DNA from: Streptosporangiaceae bacterium NEAU-GS5
GTDB taxonomy: Bacteria; Actinomycetota; Actinomycetes; Streptosporangiales; Streptosporangiaceae
DNA length: 64,000 nt
Direction: 5' to 3'
Assembly (NCBI GenBank): GCA_017592665.1
Contig: JAGFNW010000016.1
Coordinates: 147,088 to 211,087 of the forward strand
Shown: positions 25,220 through 36,821 of the stretch, one piece after another
How the letters are laid out: the number at the start of each line of letters is the position of its first letter
Numbering within the stretch: the first letter of the stretch is position 1
Program-made: the position numbers and the translations under genes
Notes under the pieces: model-generated
Databases searched by the model: none
What the model was told of the DNA's origin: nothing
What the model saw: only the letters and a program-made list of their open reading frames with translations

Positions 25220-28024
25220 GCAGCCGCTGGTGCTGCCGCAGCCTTCGCAGACGTAGCAGCTACCGGCTGGGCGCATCTTTGTGCCGCAGGTGAGGCAGAG
25301 CGGGGCGTCAGCCGTACGGCCCTGGTGGCTTTCCAGAGGATCGGCGGGACGCGACTGGATCTGGTGGGTGGTGGCAGGCGCGGCGGCCGACGTGGGTGAC
25401 TTCTCGATCGGCGCCGACTGGGCCAGGGCGGCCGTGTCGACCGCCTCGGCCAATGCGGCCGGATCTTCGCCACGCTGCTGGGCGGCCCGCTCCGCGGCCG
25501 AGAAGACGCCGAGGGCGGCCCGGTCCTCGTAGGACAGATGATCGAGTGCCAGGCGGCGGAAAATGTAGTCCATGACGGACTGGGCCATCCGCACATCCGG
25601 GTCGTCGGTCATTCCGGCCGGCTCGAAGCGCATGTTCACGAACTTCTGGACGTACGTGTCGAGGGGCACGCCGTACTGCAGGCCGATGGAGATGGCGACG
25701 GAGAAGGCGTCCATGACGCCCGCGAGCGTCGAGCCCTGCTTGGACATCTTCAGGAAGACCTCGCCCAGCCCGTCGTCAGGGTAGGAGGACGCCGTCATGT
25801 AACCCTTCGCGCCACCGACCGTGAAGCGCGTGGTGGTGCTCGGCCGCTGGTTGGGCAGGCGACGACGGGTCGGCCGGGCCACCTCGATGACCTTGATCTC
25901 GGGCTCTTTGGCCGCCGCGTCTTCGCTCTTCTTGCCGGCCACCGACAGCGGCTGGCCCACCTTGCAGTTGTCGCGGTAGACGGCGAGCGCCTTCAGGCCG
26001 AGCTTCCAGCCCTCCATGTAGACCTGCTCGATGTCGTCGACCGAGGCCGACTCGGGCAGGTTGACGGTCTTGGAGATCGCTCCGGAAAGGAACGGCTGGG
26101 TCGCGGCCATCATCCGGACGTGGCCCATCGGCGCGATCGCCCGCTCGCCCATCGCGCAGTCGAACACCTCGTAGTGCTCGCGCTTGAGCCCCGGCGCGTC
26201 GACCACGTGCCCGTGCTCGGCGATGTATTCGACGATCGCCTCGACCTGCTCCTCCGGGTATCCCAGCTGGCGCAGCGCCCGCGGGATCGTCTGGTTGACG
26301 ATCTGCATGGACCCGCCACCCACGAGCTTCTTGAACTTGACCAGCGCCAGGTCGGGCTCGATGCCCGTCGTGTCGCAGTCCATCATCAGGCCGATGGTGC
26401 CGGTGGGAGCGAGCAGGCTGGCCTGGGCGTTGCGGTAGCCGTTCTTCTCACCGAGCTTGAGGCACTCCTGCCACTGCTTGGTGGCCTCGGCGTGGACGGC
26501 CTTGGCCATGGGCTCGAACGAGCCGAGCTCGTCGTTTGCGTGGGCGTGCTTGCGCATGACCCGCTTGTGCGCCTCGGCGTTGCGCTGATAGCCGTCGTAC
26601 GGACCGACGACACCGGCCAACTCGGCCGAGCGGCGGTAGGAAACGCCGGTCATGAGGCTGGTGATGGCTCCGGCGACGGCCCGGCCGCCGTCGGAGTCGT
26701 AGGCGTGGCCGGTGGCCATGAGCAGAGCGCCGAGGTTGGCGTAGCCGATGCCGAGCTGGCGGTAGGCCCTCGTGGTCTCCCCGATCTTGGCGGTCGGGAA
26801 GTCGGCGAACGTGATCGACACATCCATGGCCGTGATGATCAGCTCGGTCAGCTTGACGAAGCTCGGGACGTCGAAGGTGTCGTCGTCGCGGAGGAACTTG
26901 AGCAGGTTGATCGAGGCGAGGTTGCACGAGGAGTTGTCGAGGTGGACATACTCCGAGCAGGGGTTGCTCGCGGTGATGCGGCCCGTCTCCGGGCAGGTGT
27001 GCCAGTCGTTGATCGTGTCGTCGTACTGCACGCCGGGGTCGGCGCACTCCCATGCGGCCTGGGCCATCTTCCGGAACAGCCCCCGCGCACTGATCTCCTC
27101 GATGACCTCGTTGGTCAGCCGGCCCCGCAGGCCGAAGGTGCTGTCGGTCTCGACCGCGCGCATGAACTCGTCGGTGACGCGGACCGAGTTGTTGGCGTTC
27201 TGGTACTGCACGGACACGATGTCCTTGCCGCCCAGGTCCATATCAAAACCGGCGTCGCGGAGGGCGCGGATCTTGTCCTCTTCGCGAGCCTTGGTCTGGA
27301 TGAACTCCTCGATGTCAGGGTGATCGACGTCGAGGACGACCATCTTCGCGGCCCGCCGGGTGGCGCCACCCGACTTGATCGTGCCGGCCGAGGCGTCGGC
27401 GCCGCGCATGAAGGAGACGGGACCGCTCGCCGTGCCGCCGCTGGACAGCAGCTCCTTGGAGGAGCGGATCCGCGAGAGGTTGACCCCGGAGCCGGAGCCA
27501 CCCTTGAAGATGACGCCTTCCTCCTTGTACCAGTCGAGGATCGACTCCATCGTGTCGTCGACGGCCAGGATGAAGCAGGCGCTGACCTGCTGCGGGGACA
27601 GGGTGCCCACGTTGAACCAAACCGGCGAGTTGAAGCTGAACAGCTGATGGATCAGCGCGTGCTTGAGCTCGTGGTCGAAGATCTCGGCGTCTTCCGGGGA
27701 GGCGAAATAGCCGTTTTCGATGCCCGTCTGGGTGTAGACCCCGACGACGCGGTCGACAAGCTGGCGCAGGCTCCACTCGCGCTGCGGGGTGCCCACGGCG
27801 CCGCGGAAATATTTCGTGGTGACGATGTTGGCCGCGTTCACCGACCAGAACTCGGGGAACTCAACGCCGCGCTGCTCGAAGTTGACCGAGCCGTCGCGCC
27901 AATTGGTCATGACGACATCGCGGCGCTGCCAGATGACCGCGTCATACGGATGGACCCCCGCCGTGGTGAAGATGCGCTTCATCTTCAGTCCTTTACGGGT
28001 GCGCCTGTTCACGGTCTCCGTCAT
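25214..28024 (-). CDS. nrdJ: Vitamin B12-dependent (class II) ribonucleotide reductase
   Basis: 936 residues from ATG 28024 (GGGGGAAG upstream). It reduces ribonucleotides to deoxyribonucleotides using adenosylcobalamin, without oxygen. Class II features are the radical/active-site NPCSEY motif, FKGGSGSGVNLSRIRSS, LLAPTGTIGLMMDCDTTG, and a C-terminal redox-active Cys-rich tail (CLTCGTKM...CEGCGSTSGCS). An Ala/Pro-rich linker precedes the tail. The 5' neighbour nrdR, 43 bp upstream, encodes its repressor and both are read leftward. A longer in-frame extension upstream overlaps nrdR in another frame and is rejected. Confidence 0.97.
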   Translation of the reverse strand: MTETVNRRTRKGLKMKRIFTTAGVHPYDAVIWQRRDVVMTNWRDGSVNFEQRGVEFPEFWSVNAANIVTTKYFRGAVGTPQREWSLRQLVDRVVGVYTQTGIENGYFASPEDAEIFDHELKHALIHQLFSFNSPVWFNVGTLSPQQVSACFILAVDDTMESILDWYKEEGVIFKGGSGSGVNLSRIRSSKELLSSGGTASGPVSFMRGADASAGTIKSGGATRRAAKMVVLDVDHPDIEEFIQTKAREEDKIRALRDAGFDMDLGGKDIVSVQYQNANNSVRVTDEFMRAVETDSTFGLRGRLTNEVIEEISARGLFRKMAQAAWECADPGVQYDDTINDWHTCPETGRITASNPCSEYVHLDNSSCNLASINLLKFLRDDDTFDVPSFVKLTELIITAMDVSITFADFPTAKIGETTRAYRQLGIGYANLGALLMATGHAYDSDGGRAVAGAITSLMTGVSYRRSAELAGVVGPYDGYQRNAEAHKRVMRKHAHANDELGSFEPMAKAVHAEATKQWQECLKLGEKNGYRNAQASLLAPTGTIGLMMDCDTTGIEPDLALVKFKKLVGGGSMQIVNQTIPRALRQLGYPEEQVEAIVEYIAEHGHVVDAPGLKREHYEVFDCAMGERAIAPMGHVRMMAATQPFLSGAISKTVNLPESASVDDIEQVYMEGWKLGLKALAVYRDNCKVGQPLSVAGKKSEDAAAKEPEIKVIEVARPTRRRLPNQRPSTTTRFTVGGAKGYMTASSYPDDGLGEVFLKMSKQGSTLAGVMDAFSVAISIGLQYGVPLDTYVQKFVNMRFEPAGMTDDPDVRMAQSVMDYIFRRLALDHLSYEDRAALGVFSAAERAAQQRGEDPAALAEAVDTAALAQSAPIEKSPTSAAAPATTHQIQSRPADPLESHQGRTADAPLCLTCGTKMRPAGSCYVCEGCGSTSGCS

Positions 28025-28067
28025 GACTTCCCCCTTCCGGAGGCCCCGGCGGGGACCTCTCGCGTCT

Positions 28068-28520
28068 TCATGAGCTCTTTGCCGCACGCAGCTGTTCGAT
28101 CTCGGCTTCGAAGTCGGCCAGGGTCTCGAAGCTGCGGTAGACCGATGCGAACCGCAGGTATGCCACCTCGTCGAGCTCCCGGAGCGGGCCGAGGATGGCC
28201 AGCCCGACCTCGTGGGAGGGGACCTCCGCAGAGCCAGTGGCCCGGATGCTCTCCTCAACCCTCTGCCCGAGCTGGGCGAGCGAATCCTCGCTGACCGGCC
28301 TGCCCTGGCAGGCGCGCCGTACTCCGGCGACCACCTTGTCGCGCGAGAACGGCTCGGTCACCCCGCTGCGCTTGCTGACCATCAGCAGCACGGTCTCCTG
28401 GGTGGTGAACCTGCGCCCGCATTCGGGGCAGGTGCGCCGCCGCCTGATCGCCGCGCCATCCTCCGTGGAACGACTGTCCACCACCCGCGTGTCCGGGTGG
28501 CGGCAGAACGGGCAGTGCAT
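28068..28520 (-). CDS. nrdR: Transcriptional repressor NrdR
   Basis: 150 residues from ATG 28520 (GGGAGA upstream), the standard start [18 protein letters not shown] zinc ribbon uses Cys3, Cys6, Cys31 and Cys34 (CPECGRRF), followed by an ATP-cone domain (about 49-139) that senses ATP/dATP. NrdR represses ribonucleotide reductase genes when dATP is high. Immediately upstream of nrdJ, as in streptomycetes. Candidate NrdR boxes lie 50-100 bp upstream. Confidence 0.97.
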   Translation of the reverse strand: MHCPFCRHPDTRVVDSRSTEDGAAIRRRRTCPECGRRFTTQETVLLMVSKRSGVTEPFSRDKVVAGVRRACQGRPVSEDSLAQLGQRVEESIRATGSAEVPSHEVGLAILGPLRELDEVAYLRFASVYRSFETLADFEAEIEQLRAAKSS

Positions 28521-28572
28521 GCCGTCTCCCTCCCATTCACCGGTACGCAAAAGGTTGTCGCGCGGTCACGGA

Positions 28573-28621
28573 AACACAAGCTGTGGTGAAGTAGCATCGG
28601 TGTAACTACTAGATGTTGTGG
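28573..28621 (-). promoter_or_regulatory. Candidate NrdR boxes upstream of nrdR-nrdJ
   Basis: Two imperfect dyads, ACACAAGCTGTGGT (28574-28587) and CTACTAGATGTTGTGG (28606-28621), have centres about 33 bp apart, near three helical turns, the arrangement expected for paired NrdR boxes. Both keep an AC...GT outline but differ from the ACAC-(AT-rich)-GTGT consensus. The location upstream of nrdR is right; the match is weak. Confidence 0.35.
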
Positions 28622-28792
28622 TCCAACGCTAGGAGTCCCCGAGCATGATCGCAAGCTGAAGCTCCGTACGCGATCGAACTGGCTGCTCACAGGGGCACCG
28701 CCCGTAACACCCGGGCGTGTCGCACAGGAGGCGCGCCGCGGGCGTCGCACTGGTGCCGCACTGGATCTGGATCTGGATGCGCCTGTGGCGCT

Positions 28793-29095
28793 CTATAAGC
28801 CGCGGGGGAGATAGATCCGGACGCCGGGGCGGATGAACGAGTCGGACAGACCATTGAGATTCATGATCTGCCGGACGACGGGGCCCGGATCGTCGGCGGG
28901 GCTGACCGCTGCCGCGATCGACCAGAGCGTGTCGCCCTGACCCACCGTGACATAGGAGAGCCCGGCCGTGGACCCCGGCCGAGTGGACGCCGTGACCGGC
29001 GCGTGCGTGCCCAGCCACAGCACGATCAGTGCCAACGCGACCGCGAAAGCGATCAGCACGATCCGGCCGCGCCTGGTCAACCGCACTGCACGCAT
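28793..29095 (-). CDS. LysM-domain membrane-anchored protein
   Basis: 100 residues from ATG 29095 (GGAGG five bases upstream). A basic N-terminus, one transmembrane segment (about 12-30), then a LysM module (YVTVGQGDTLWSIAAAVS to IRPGVRIYLPRG) that would bind peptidoglycan outside the membrane. LysM genes next to lexA and nrdR are common in actinobacteria, where related proteins are SOS-induced division inhibitors. Here an SOS-box-like site at 29141 lies just upstream, supporting DNA-damage control; the division role is inference. Confidence 0.88.
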   Translation of the reverse strand: MRAVRLTRRGRIVLIAFAVALALIVLWLGTHAPVTASTRPGSTAGLSYVTVGQGDTLWSIAAAVSPADDPGPVVRQIMNLNGLSDSFIRPGVRIYLPRGL

Positions 29096-29140
29096 CCTGA
29101 CCTCCCGCAAGAAAGATCGCCGAATCGAACACGATGTCGA

Positions 29141-29156
29141 TCGAACTCCCGTACGA
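29141..29156 (-). promoter_or_regulatory. SOS (LexA) box upstream of the LysM gene
   Basis: TCGAACTCCCGTACGA matches the actinobacterial consensus TCGAAC-N4-GTTCGA with one mismatch. It is 46 bp upstream of the LysM start. A weaker half-conserved site, TCGAACACGATGTCGA, overlaps the promoter region at 29125-29140. Confidence 0.7.
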
Positions 29157-29192
29157 TGTTGTACACGACGGCACCGACAATTTCGAGGACTA

Positions 29193-29208
29193 TCGAACAA
29201 CTGTTTGA
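29193..29208 (+). promoter_or_regulatory. SOS (LexA) box upstream of lexA
   Basis: TCGAACAACTGTTTGA matches TCGAAC-N4-GTTCGA with one mismatch, 67 bp before the lexA GTG, as expected for autorepression. Confidence 0.85.
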
Positions 29209-29274
29209 TAATGATCTTGGTTCGCGATACGGTCGCTCTGTGCGACATGAGGAATACGGATTGGGAGGTGGGCA

Positions 29275-29976
29275 GTGAGCGATCAGGAAGAGAGCGGCGA
29301 CCTCGCGGTGCGCCGGCGTGACTCTCTTGGCCTGACCCCGCGGCAGCGCAAGATCCTTGAGGTGATCCGCGACTCCGTCCAGCAGCGTGGCTATCCGCCA
29401 TCGATGCGGGAGATCGGCGAGGCCGTGCAGCTGACCAGCACGTCCAGCGTGTCACACCAGTTGACCGCGCTACAGCGCAAGGGTTATCTGCGCCGTGACC
29501 CGCATCGGCCCCGCGCGCTCGAGGTGCGGCTGCCGGGCGAGCCGGTCCTCTGGGTGGATCCGGACGCCACGGACGAGGACGAGGCGGCGTTCAACCGTCC
29601 GACCGCCACGTACGTGCCACTCGTCGGCCGGATCGCGGCCGGTGGTCCGATCCTCGCGGAGGAGAGCGTGGAAGACGTCTTCGCCCTGCCCAAGCAGCTG
29701 GTCGGCGAGGGCACGTTGTTCCTGCTGCAGGTGGCCGGTGACTCGATGATCGAGGCGGCGATCGCCGACGGCGACTGGGTGGTGGTGCGCCAGCAGCCCG
29801 TCGCCGAAAACGGCGACATAGTGGCCGCGATGATCGAGGGCGAGGCCACGGTGAAGACCTTCAAGCGTCAAGACGGTCATGTGTGGCTGCTGCCGCACAA
29901 CCCCGCCTACCAGCCCATCCCGGGCGACGAGGCGAGCATCCTCGGCAAGGTCACCGCTGTCCTGCGCAAGCTCTGA
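29275..29976 (+). CDS. lexA: SOS repressor LexA
   Basis: 233 residues from GTG 29275 (GGGAGGTG upstream). The N-terminal winged helix ([27 protein letters not shown]) binds SOS boxes. The C-terminal S24 peptidase domain shows the Ala122-Gly123 cleavage site (RIAAGGP), catalytic Ser157 (AGDSM) and Lys194 (VKTFKR). RecA-stimulated self-cleavage derepresses the regulon. Divergent from the LysM gene with its own SOS box. Confidence 0.98.
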   Translation: MSDQEESGDLAVRRRDSLGLTPRQRKILEVIRDSVQQRGYPPSMREIGEAVQLTSTSSVSHQLTALQRKGYLRRDPHRPRALEVRLPGEPVLWVDPDATDEDEAAFNRPTATYVPLVGRIAAGGPILAEESVEDVFALPKQLVGEGTLFLLQVAGDSMIEAAIADGDWVVVRQQPVAENGDIVAAMIEGEATVKTFKRQDGHVWLLPHNPAYQPIPGDEASILGKVTAVLRKL

Positions 29977-29996
29977 CCGATCCGGGCTCGGGTCTC

Positions 29997-30050
29997 GACT
30001 CATGCCGGCCCCGCTCCTCCTGCCGTATGCAGGGGCCGGCCTGATGAGTC
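29997..30050 (+). terminator. lexA terminator hairpin
   Basis: GACTCATGCCGGCCCC (29997-30012) pairs with GGGGCCGGCCTGATGAGTC (30032-30050): a stem of about 16 bp with a 3-nt bulge, 21 bp after the lexA stop. A third GACTCATGC copy follows at 30060. There is no U-tract, as is common in actinobacteria. Confidence 0.7.
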
Positions 30051-30899
30051 TCCCCTATGCGACTCATGCGTGCGGGGCCTGGGCGTAGGATCTGTGCCGC
30101 CCGCTCCCCACGCGCCGGGGTGTGCGGGTTTTAGTTCGAGTGCATGCTCTACCGCAATATCGCCCTGCCTCCTCCTGTCCTGACCACGAGAGCAGACTCG
30201 GCACGCACGTTCCGCGCCTTCGCCCTGGCTGCCGGCGCAGGCTCAGCGTGGCATGCGATTTCTCCGTGCCCCACTGTGCCCATCGCGCCCACTGCCTTGG
30301 CCGCCACGACGCTGGCTGGGCGCGGCCCGTAAGTCCTGGAATGCGGCACTGTCCCTGCATGCCCCGGTGCAGGGCCAGTCCGCCGCCCGACTTCCTCCCC
30401 ATGCCACCGACCCCATCACCAACCCCCCACGCCACCGACCCTCCCGCACCCCCAACCGCCCCGCACCCCTAACTGGGCACCCGCCCCGCCACGCACCCCC
30501 CACCCCGCGCCCGCCCAACCGGATACCCGCCCCGCATGACCCGAGCCCCGCTGGCCCGGCCCCACCATGCCCCGCGCCAACCCCGCATGGCACTGGCCCC
30601 GCCAGGCACCCGCCACGCCGGGCACCGGCCCTGCTGGGCACGCCGGCGCGTCCTAGGTCACGTCCTAGTGCGTGTGGGCCGCCCTACCTCTGCGTGCTTG
30701 TCCGCGCCGATGTCGCGGATGCTGCGGATGCTGCGGATGCCGGCGCGGGCGATGACAGGCGAGGGGCCAGGCAGGGCGAGGCTAGTGGCGCGGGGCAGGC
30801 GGCGTGGGGATGAGCCGAGCGCGGCGGCGGCATGTCGGCGGCAGGTGGGTGGTATCTGGGCGGTGCAGCAGGTAGGCAGCACAGCTTGCCCGGTTTAGT
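30051..30899. other. 850-bp gene-poor, strand-biased low-complexity region
   Basis: No convincing gene. From about 30340 to 30640 the plus strand is extremely C-rich with repeated CCCCGCCACGC-like words, so all frames look artificial (Pro/Arg or Gly/Ala-rich). At 30715-30741 there are three GCGGATGCT units in tandem. No tRNA or family-recognisable RNA is seen. The promoter of the next gene should lie near the right end. Confidence 0.5.
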
Positions 30900-32036
30900 G
30901 TGTTTTGGGTGGGCCTTGATGATTTGACGCTAGATGAGGCAGTTCGACGAGATGGGATCAAGTGGCGGCGGGTGCCGCGCGAGGTGATCCCGGCGTGGGT
31001 GGCGGACATGGACTTCGCGCCACCGCCGGCGGTCCGGGAGGCCGTGCTCGAACGCATCGACACCGACCTCGGCTATCCAGGCTGGCTCGACGATCCGACC
31101 GGAGGGCCGCTGGGGCCCGCGTTCGCGGAGCGCATGGAGACCCGCTACGGCTTCCGCACCGACCCCTCGCATGTCCGTGCCTTCACCGACCTCAACCAGG
31201 CACTGCAGATCATTCTGCATCTGATGACCGAGCCCGGCGACGGCGTGCTGGTGCACACGCCCGCCTACAACGCCTTCCTCGAGACGTTCACGGCGATGCG
31301 GCGGCGGCCTGTGCCTATCCCGCTCGAGCCGGACGGGCCGACCTGGCGGTTCGAGCTTCCCAAGGACCCGGGCGGCGCGAAGATCCTGGTGCTGGTCCAT
31401 CCGCACAACCCGACCGGGCGCAGCTTCACCCGCTCCGAGCTGGAATCCCTCGCCGACTACGCCGAGCGCCACGACCTTCTCGTCATCTCCGACGAGATCC
31501 ACTCGGATCTTACTTACGCCCCGCACACGCACATCCCGTTCGGCACGCTGGCGCCGGAGCGCACGGTGACGCTCACGTCGGCGAGCAAGGCCTTCAACAT
31601 GGGCGGGGTGCACATGGCGGTGGGGCACATCGCTCCGCAGGCCGTACGCGACGCCATCGCGTCGCAGCCGCCCCACATCTTCGGCGCGGCCGGTGTGCTG
31701 GGCATGACGGCCACGGTCGCGGCGTGGCGGCACGGGGACGCCTGGCTGGAGGAAGTGCTGGCGATCCTCGACCGCAACCGTCACCTGGTGGCCAAGCGGC
31801 TCCCGCCGAGTGTCGCCTATCGGATCCCGGACGCGACCTACCTCGGCTGGCTGGACTTCGGCTTCCCGGAGGCGGCCGAATTCGTCGAGCGTGAGGCCCG
31901 GGTCCGACTGGCCCCGGGCCCCATCTACTACGGCGGCGACACCTGTGCCCGCCTCAACTTCGGCACGTCGGGCCCGATCCTGGAGGAGATGCTCTCCAGG
32001 ATCGGGGCACTAGATCACGGAGACGAGCAGGTGTAA
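30900..32036 (+). CDS. PatB/MalY-type PLP-dependent C-S lyase (cystathionine beta-lyase)
   Basis: 378 residues, fold type I PLP enzyme. The Schiff-base lysine is in LTSASKAFNMGG, with supporting VHPHNPTGR, ISDEIHSDLTY and the C-terminal RLNFGTS. N-terminal IPAWVADMDF is typical of the PatB/MalY branch, which cleaves cystathionine or cysteine conjugates to a thiol, pyruvate and ammonia. GTG 30900 or GTG 30909 could start it; neither has a clear SD. The 3' end overlaps the convergent cellulase gene by 22 bp. Confidence 0.9.
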   Translation: MFWVGLDDLTLDEAVRRDGIKWRRVPREVIPAWVADMDFAPPPAVREAVLERIDTDLGYPGWLDDPTGGPLGPAFAERMETRYGFRTDPSHVRAFTDLNQALQIILHLMTEPGDGVLVHTPAYNAFLETFTAMRRRPVPIPLEPDGPTWRFELPKDPGGAKILVLVHPHNPTGRSFTRSELESLADYAERHDLLVISDEIHSDLTYAPHTHIPFGTLAPERTVTLTSASKAFNMGGVHMAVGHIAPQAVRDAIASQPPHIFGAAGVLGMTATVAAWRHGDAWLEEVLAILDRNRHLVAKRLPPSVAYRIPDATYLGWLDFGFPEAAEFVEREARVRLAPGPIYYGGDTCARLNFGTSGPILEEMLSRIGALDHGDEQV

Positions 32037-34213
32037 CCGGACGGCAGCGAGGTGTCGCTGTTGCCCCTCGTCGCCTGGAACCCGAATTCGTACGTGCCGC
32101 CGGCGGCGATCGGGTTCGAAGTGTTGTTGTGGACGGTCGCGGTGCCACCGCTGACGGTGAGCGTGCCGTTCCACAGGTTGGTGATCGTCTGACCGGACGG
32201 CACGGTGAACGTCACCGTCCAGTTGGTGATGGGCGAGGTGCCGGTGTTGGTGATCCGGACGGGCTGGATCACGTAGCCGCCCTGCCACTGGGTCTGCGTG
32301 GTCGCGGTGACCGAGCAGCCGCCGCCGGTGCCGCCACCCGTGGTCGTCACGGTCACGGTGTTGGACACGGCCGAGGTGTTGCCCGCGCCGTCGCGCGCCC
32401 TCACCTGGAACCGGTACGTGGTGTTCGCCGTCAGTCCGGTCGCCGCGAACGACGCCGTCGTCGACGTGCCCACCTGAGCGAACGTGCCACCACTGGCACC
32501 GGTCGCACGAAGCACGTCATACCCGGCCAGACCACTGCCGCCACTGTCCGTAGAGGCCGTCCACGCCAGGTTCGTGCTCGTCGACGTCGTACCCGAAGCC
32601 GCCAAACCCGAAGGCGTCGTGGGCGCGGTGGTGTCGCCCGTGCTGGCAGAGGTCGTCACGGTCACGGTGTTGGACACGGCCGAGGTGTTGCCCGCGCCGT
32701 CGCGCGCCCTCACCTGGAACCGGTACGTGGTGCTGGCCGACAGCCCGGTCGCCGCGAACGACGCCGTCGTCGACGTGCCCACCGTGGCGAACGTGCCACC
32801 ACTGGCACCGGTCGCACGAAGCACGTCATACCCGGCCAGACCACTGCCGCCACTGTCCGTGGAAGCCGTCCACGCCAGGTTCGTGCTCGTCGACGTCGTA
32901 CCCGAAGCCGCCAACCCCGAAGGCGTGGTCGGCGCCGTGGTGTCCGTCGGAGGCGGCGAGCTGGTGCCACCGCCCACGGGCGGGATCAGGTAAGGCTGCA
33001 GGATGGACTGCTTGTTCTGGTTGACCGTCACCCAGTCGTCCTGGACGATGCCGCCCGTGTCGCCCGAGTCGGGGTTCCACGACCAGTAGGTGAACGACAT
33101 GCCGTTCACGCCGGTCCCCATGTACTGCATGAGCTTGGTCATCCACTGCACGTCGAGCGGGTTCTGCAACGTGCTGCCGAACTCGCCGATGAGCACCGGG
33201 GCGATGTTCTGCTGGACCAGGTAGCCCCAGAAGTGGTTCCAGATGTCGGGCAGATTGTTGGGGAAGTTCGGGTCGTTGAACCACGACTGGCGGTCGAAGA
33301 CCGAGATGCCGTAGTCGTGGGCCGAGTAGACGAGCCGGTTCGCCACGTTCAGCTGCACCGGGAAGTCGGCCGCCTGGGCCAGGTTGCCGCCCCACCAGTC
33401 GCAGGTCAGCGGGTCATCGGGGATGTTGTCGAACGTGTTGGGGCTGCCGCCGCTCGGGCAGCTGACGCCCTCGACGATGACCAGCCAGTTGGAGTTGGCC
33501 TGCAGTACGGCGTTGCCGATCCGCTGCGCGGCCAGACGCCAGTCGCGGGCCTGGACACCGCAGCCCCAGCACGCGCCGGTGCTGTTGGGCTCGGTGCCTT
33601 CGGCGTGCGGCTCGTTGAACAGGTCGGCGCCGACGACCGTGGTGTTGCCGGCGTACCGCTGGGCCAGCATCTGCCAGTCGGCGATCTCGCTGGCCTCGGA
33701 GACCGACGCGGTGTACCAGAGCGCCGTCTGCCCGGCCGCCGACGGGCGGTGCCGGTCGAGGATGATCCGCATCCCCTTCGTGCCGGCGTAGTTGACGACC
33801 TGGTCGAGGATCTGCAGCGGCGACAGCCCCACCAGATCAGGGTTGGTGTTGGTGTTGATGCTGGTCGCCTGCGCGCCGGAACGCAGCGAGTCGCCGGTGA
33901 ACGGCACCCGGATCGTGTTGTAACCGAGCTGCGCCATGTGATCGATCATCGACTTCCACGTCACCTGGGCCCATAAGCCGTGGAAGGTGTGGTTGTCGGT
34001 CTCCATGCCGAACCAGTTGATGCCGGTCAGCCGGACCGTGGCCCCCGTGCTGTCAACGATCTTGCTACCACTGGTGTGCAGGTAGCCGGTGCCGGTGCCG
34101 GCCGCCATCGCCGGCGCGCTGAGCGCCACGAGCATCGCGGCGATCATCGCCCCGATGGCGGCGACGGCGGCCACCGTGCGCCCGTAAATGCGTTTCGACA
34201 CGCGTCTGGACAA
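32015..34213 (-). CDS. Secreted endo-1,4-beta-glucanase GH5 with two FN3 and a CBM2
   Basis: 732 residues: signal peptide (about 1-38), GH5 barrel (about 40-400), a Pro/Thr linker, two near-identical fibronectin type III modules (about 425-620), Gly-rich linker, and a C-terminal family 2 cellulose-binding module (CSVTATTQTQWQGGYVI to YTCSS). Catalytic glutamates are in DLFNEPH (acid/base) and LIGEFGS (nucleophile). It hydrolyses cellulose or related beta-glucans outside the cell. TTG 34213 has AGGAGG four bases upstream. Its last 22 bp overlap the convergent C-S lyase gene. Confidence 0.93.
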   Translation of the reverse strand: MSRRVSKRIYGRTVAAVAAIGAMIAAMLVALSAPAMAAGTGTGYLHTSGSKIVDSTGATVRLTGINWFGMETDNHTFHGLWAQVTWKSMIDHMAQLGYNTIRVPFTGDSLRSGAQATSINTNTNPDLVGLSPLQILDQVVNYAGTKGMRIILDRHRPSAAGQTALWYTASVSEASEIADWQMLAQRYAGNTTVVGADLFNEPHAEGTEPNSTGACWGCGVQARDWRLAAQRIGNAVLQANSNWLVIVEGVSCPSGGSPNTFDNIPDDPLTCDWWGGNLAQAADFPVQLNVANRLVYSAHDYGISVFDRQSWFNDPNFPNNLPDIWNHFWGYLVQQNIAPVLIGEFGSTLQNPLDVQWMTKLMQYMGTGVNGMSFTYWSWNPDSGDTGGIVQDDWVTVNQNKQSILQPYLIPPVGGGTSSPPPTDTTAPTTPSGLAASGTTSTSTNLAWTASTDSGGSGLAGYDVLRATGASGGTFATVGTSTTASFAATGLSASTTYRFQVRARDGAGNTSAVSNTVTVTTSASTGDTTAPTTPSGLAASGTTSTSTNLAWTASTDSGGSGLAGYDVLRATGASGGTFAQVGTSTTASFAATGLTANTTYRFQVRARDGAGNTSAVSNTVTVTTTGGGTGGGCSVTATTQTQWQGGYVIQPVRITNTGTSPITNWTVTFTVPSGQTITNLWNGTLTVSGGTATVHNNTSNPIAAGGTYEFGFQATRGNSDTSLPSGYTCSSP
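32343..32950 (-). repeat. Tandem duplication encoding two FN3 modules
   Basis: Two copies of about 290 bp repeat at an offset of 309 bp (103 codons). Long stretches match exactly at the DNA level, including third codon positions, so the duplication is recent or kept uniform by recombination. Differences cluster in short patches, for example near 32430 versus 32740. Confidence 0.85.
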
Positions 34214-34225
34214 AATGCCTCCTGG

Positions 34226-34266
34226 CTGGAAGCGCGCTCACGCCGAGCCATCGCGGAACGCGTTCC
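34226..34266 (-). promoter_or_regulatory. Candidate operators upstream of the cellulase gene
   Basis: TGGAAGCGCGCTCA (34226-34239) matches 11 of 14 bases of TGGGAGCGCTCCCA, the CebR/CelR cellobiose-responsive operator of actinobacteria. A perfect 12-bp palindrome GGAACGCGTTCC lies at 34255-34266. Either could bind a LacI-type regulator. The first overlaps the 5' leader close to the ribosome site. Confidence 0.4.
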
Positions 34267-34333
34267 AGATACCCAGGCATGCCCTGACCGCACGCCGAAT
34301 CTCGAATGTCTGGCTCTGTCTCGAGCGTGCCAG

Positions 34334-36787
<2,454 letters not shown>

Positions 36788-36821
36788 GTCAGCTCCTGGA
36801 AATATGACTCCTGCCCACAAG

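Noticed and set aside
25538..28294. 918-codon plus-strand frame opposite nrdJ
   Set aside because: Antisense shadow; nrdJ motifs are unmistakable on the minus strand.
28521..28792. Cobalamin riboswitch controlling nrdJ
   Set aside because: No B12-box-like conserved core was found; nrdR and its candidate boxes explain regulation better.
30064..30882. Several ORFs of 60-190 codons after lexA
   Set aside because: Composition is extreme and repetitive on both strands, starts lack SDs and no family is recognisable.
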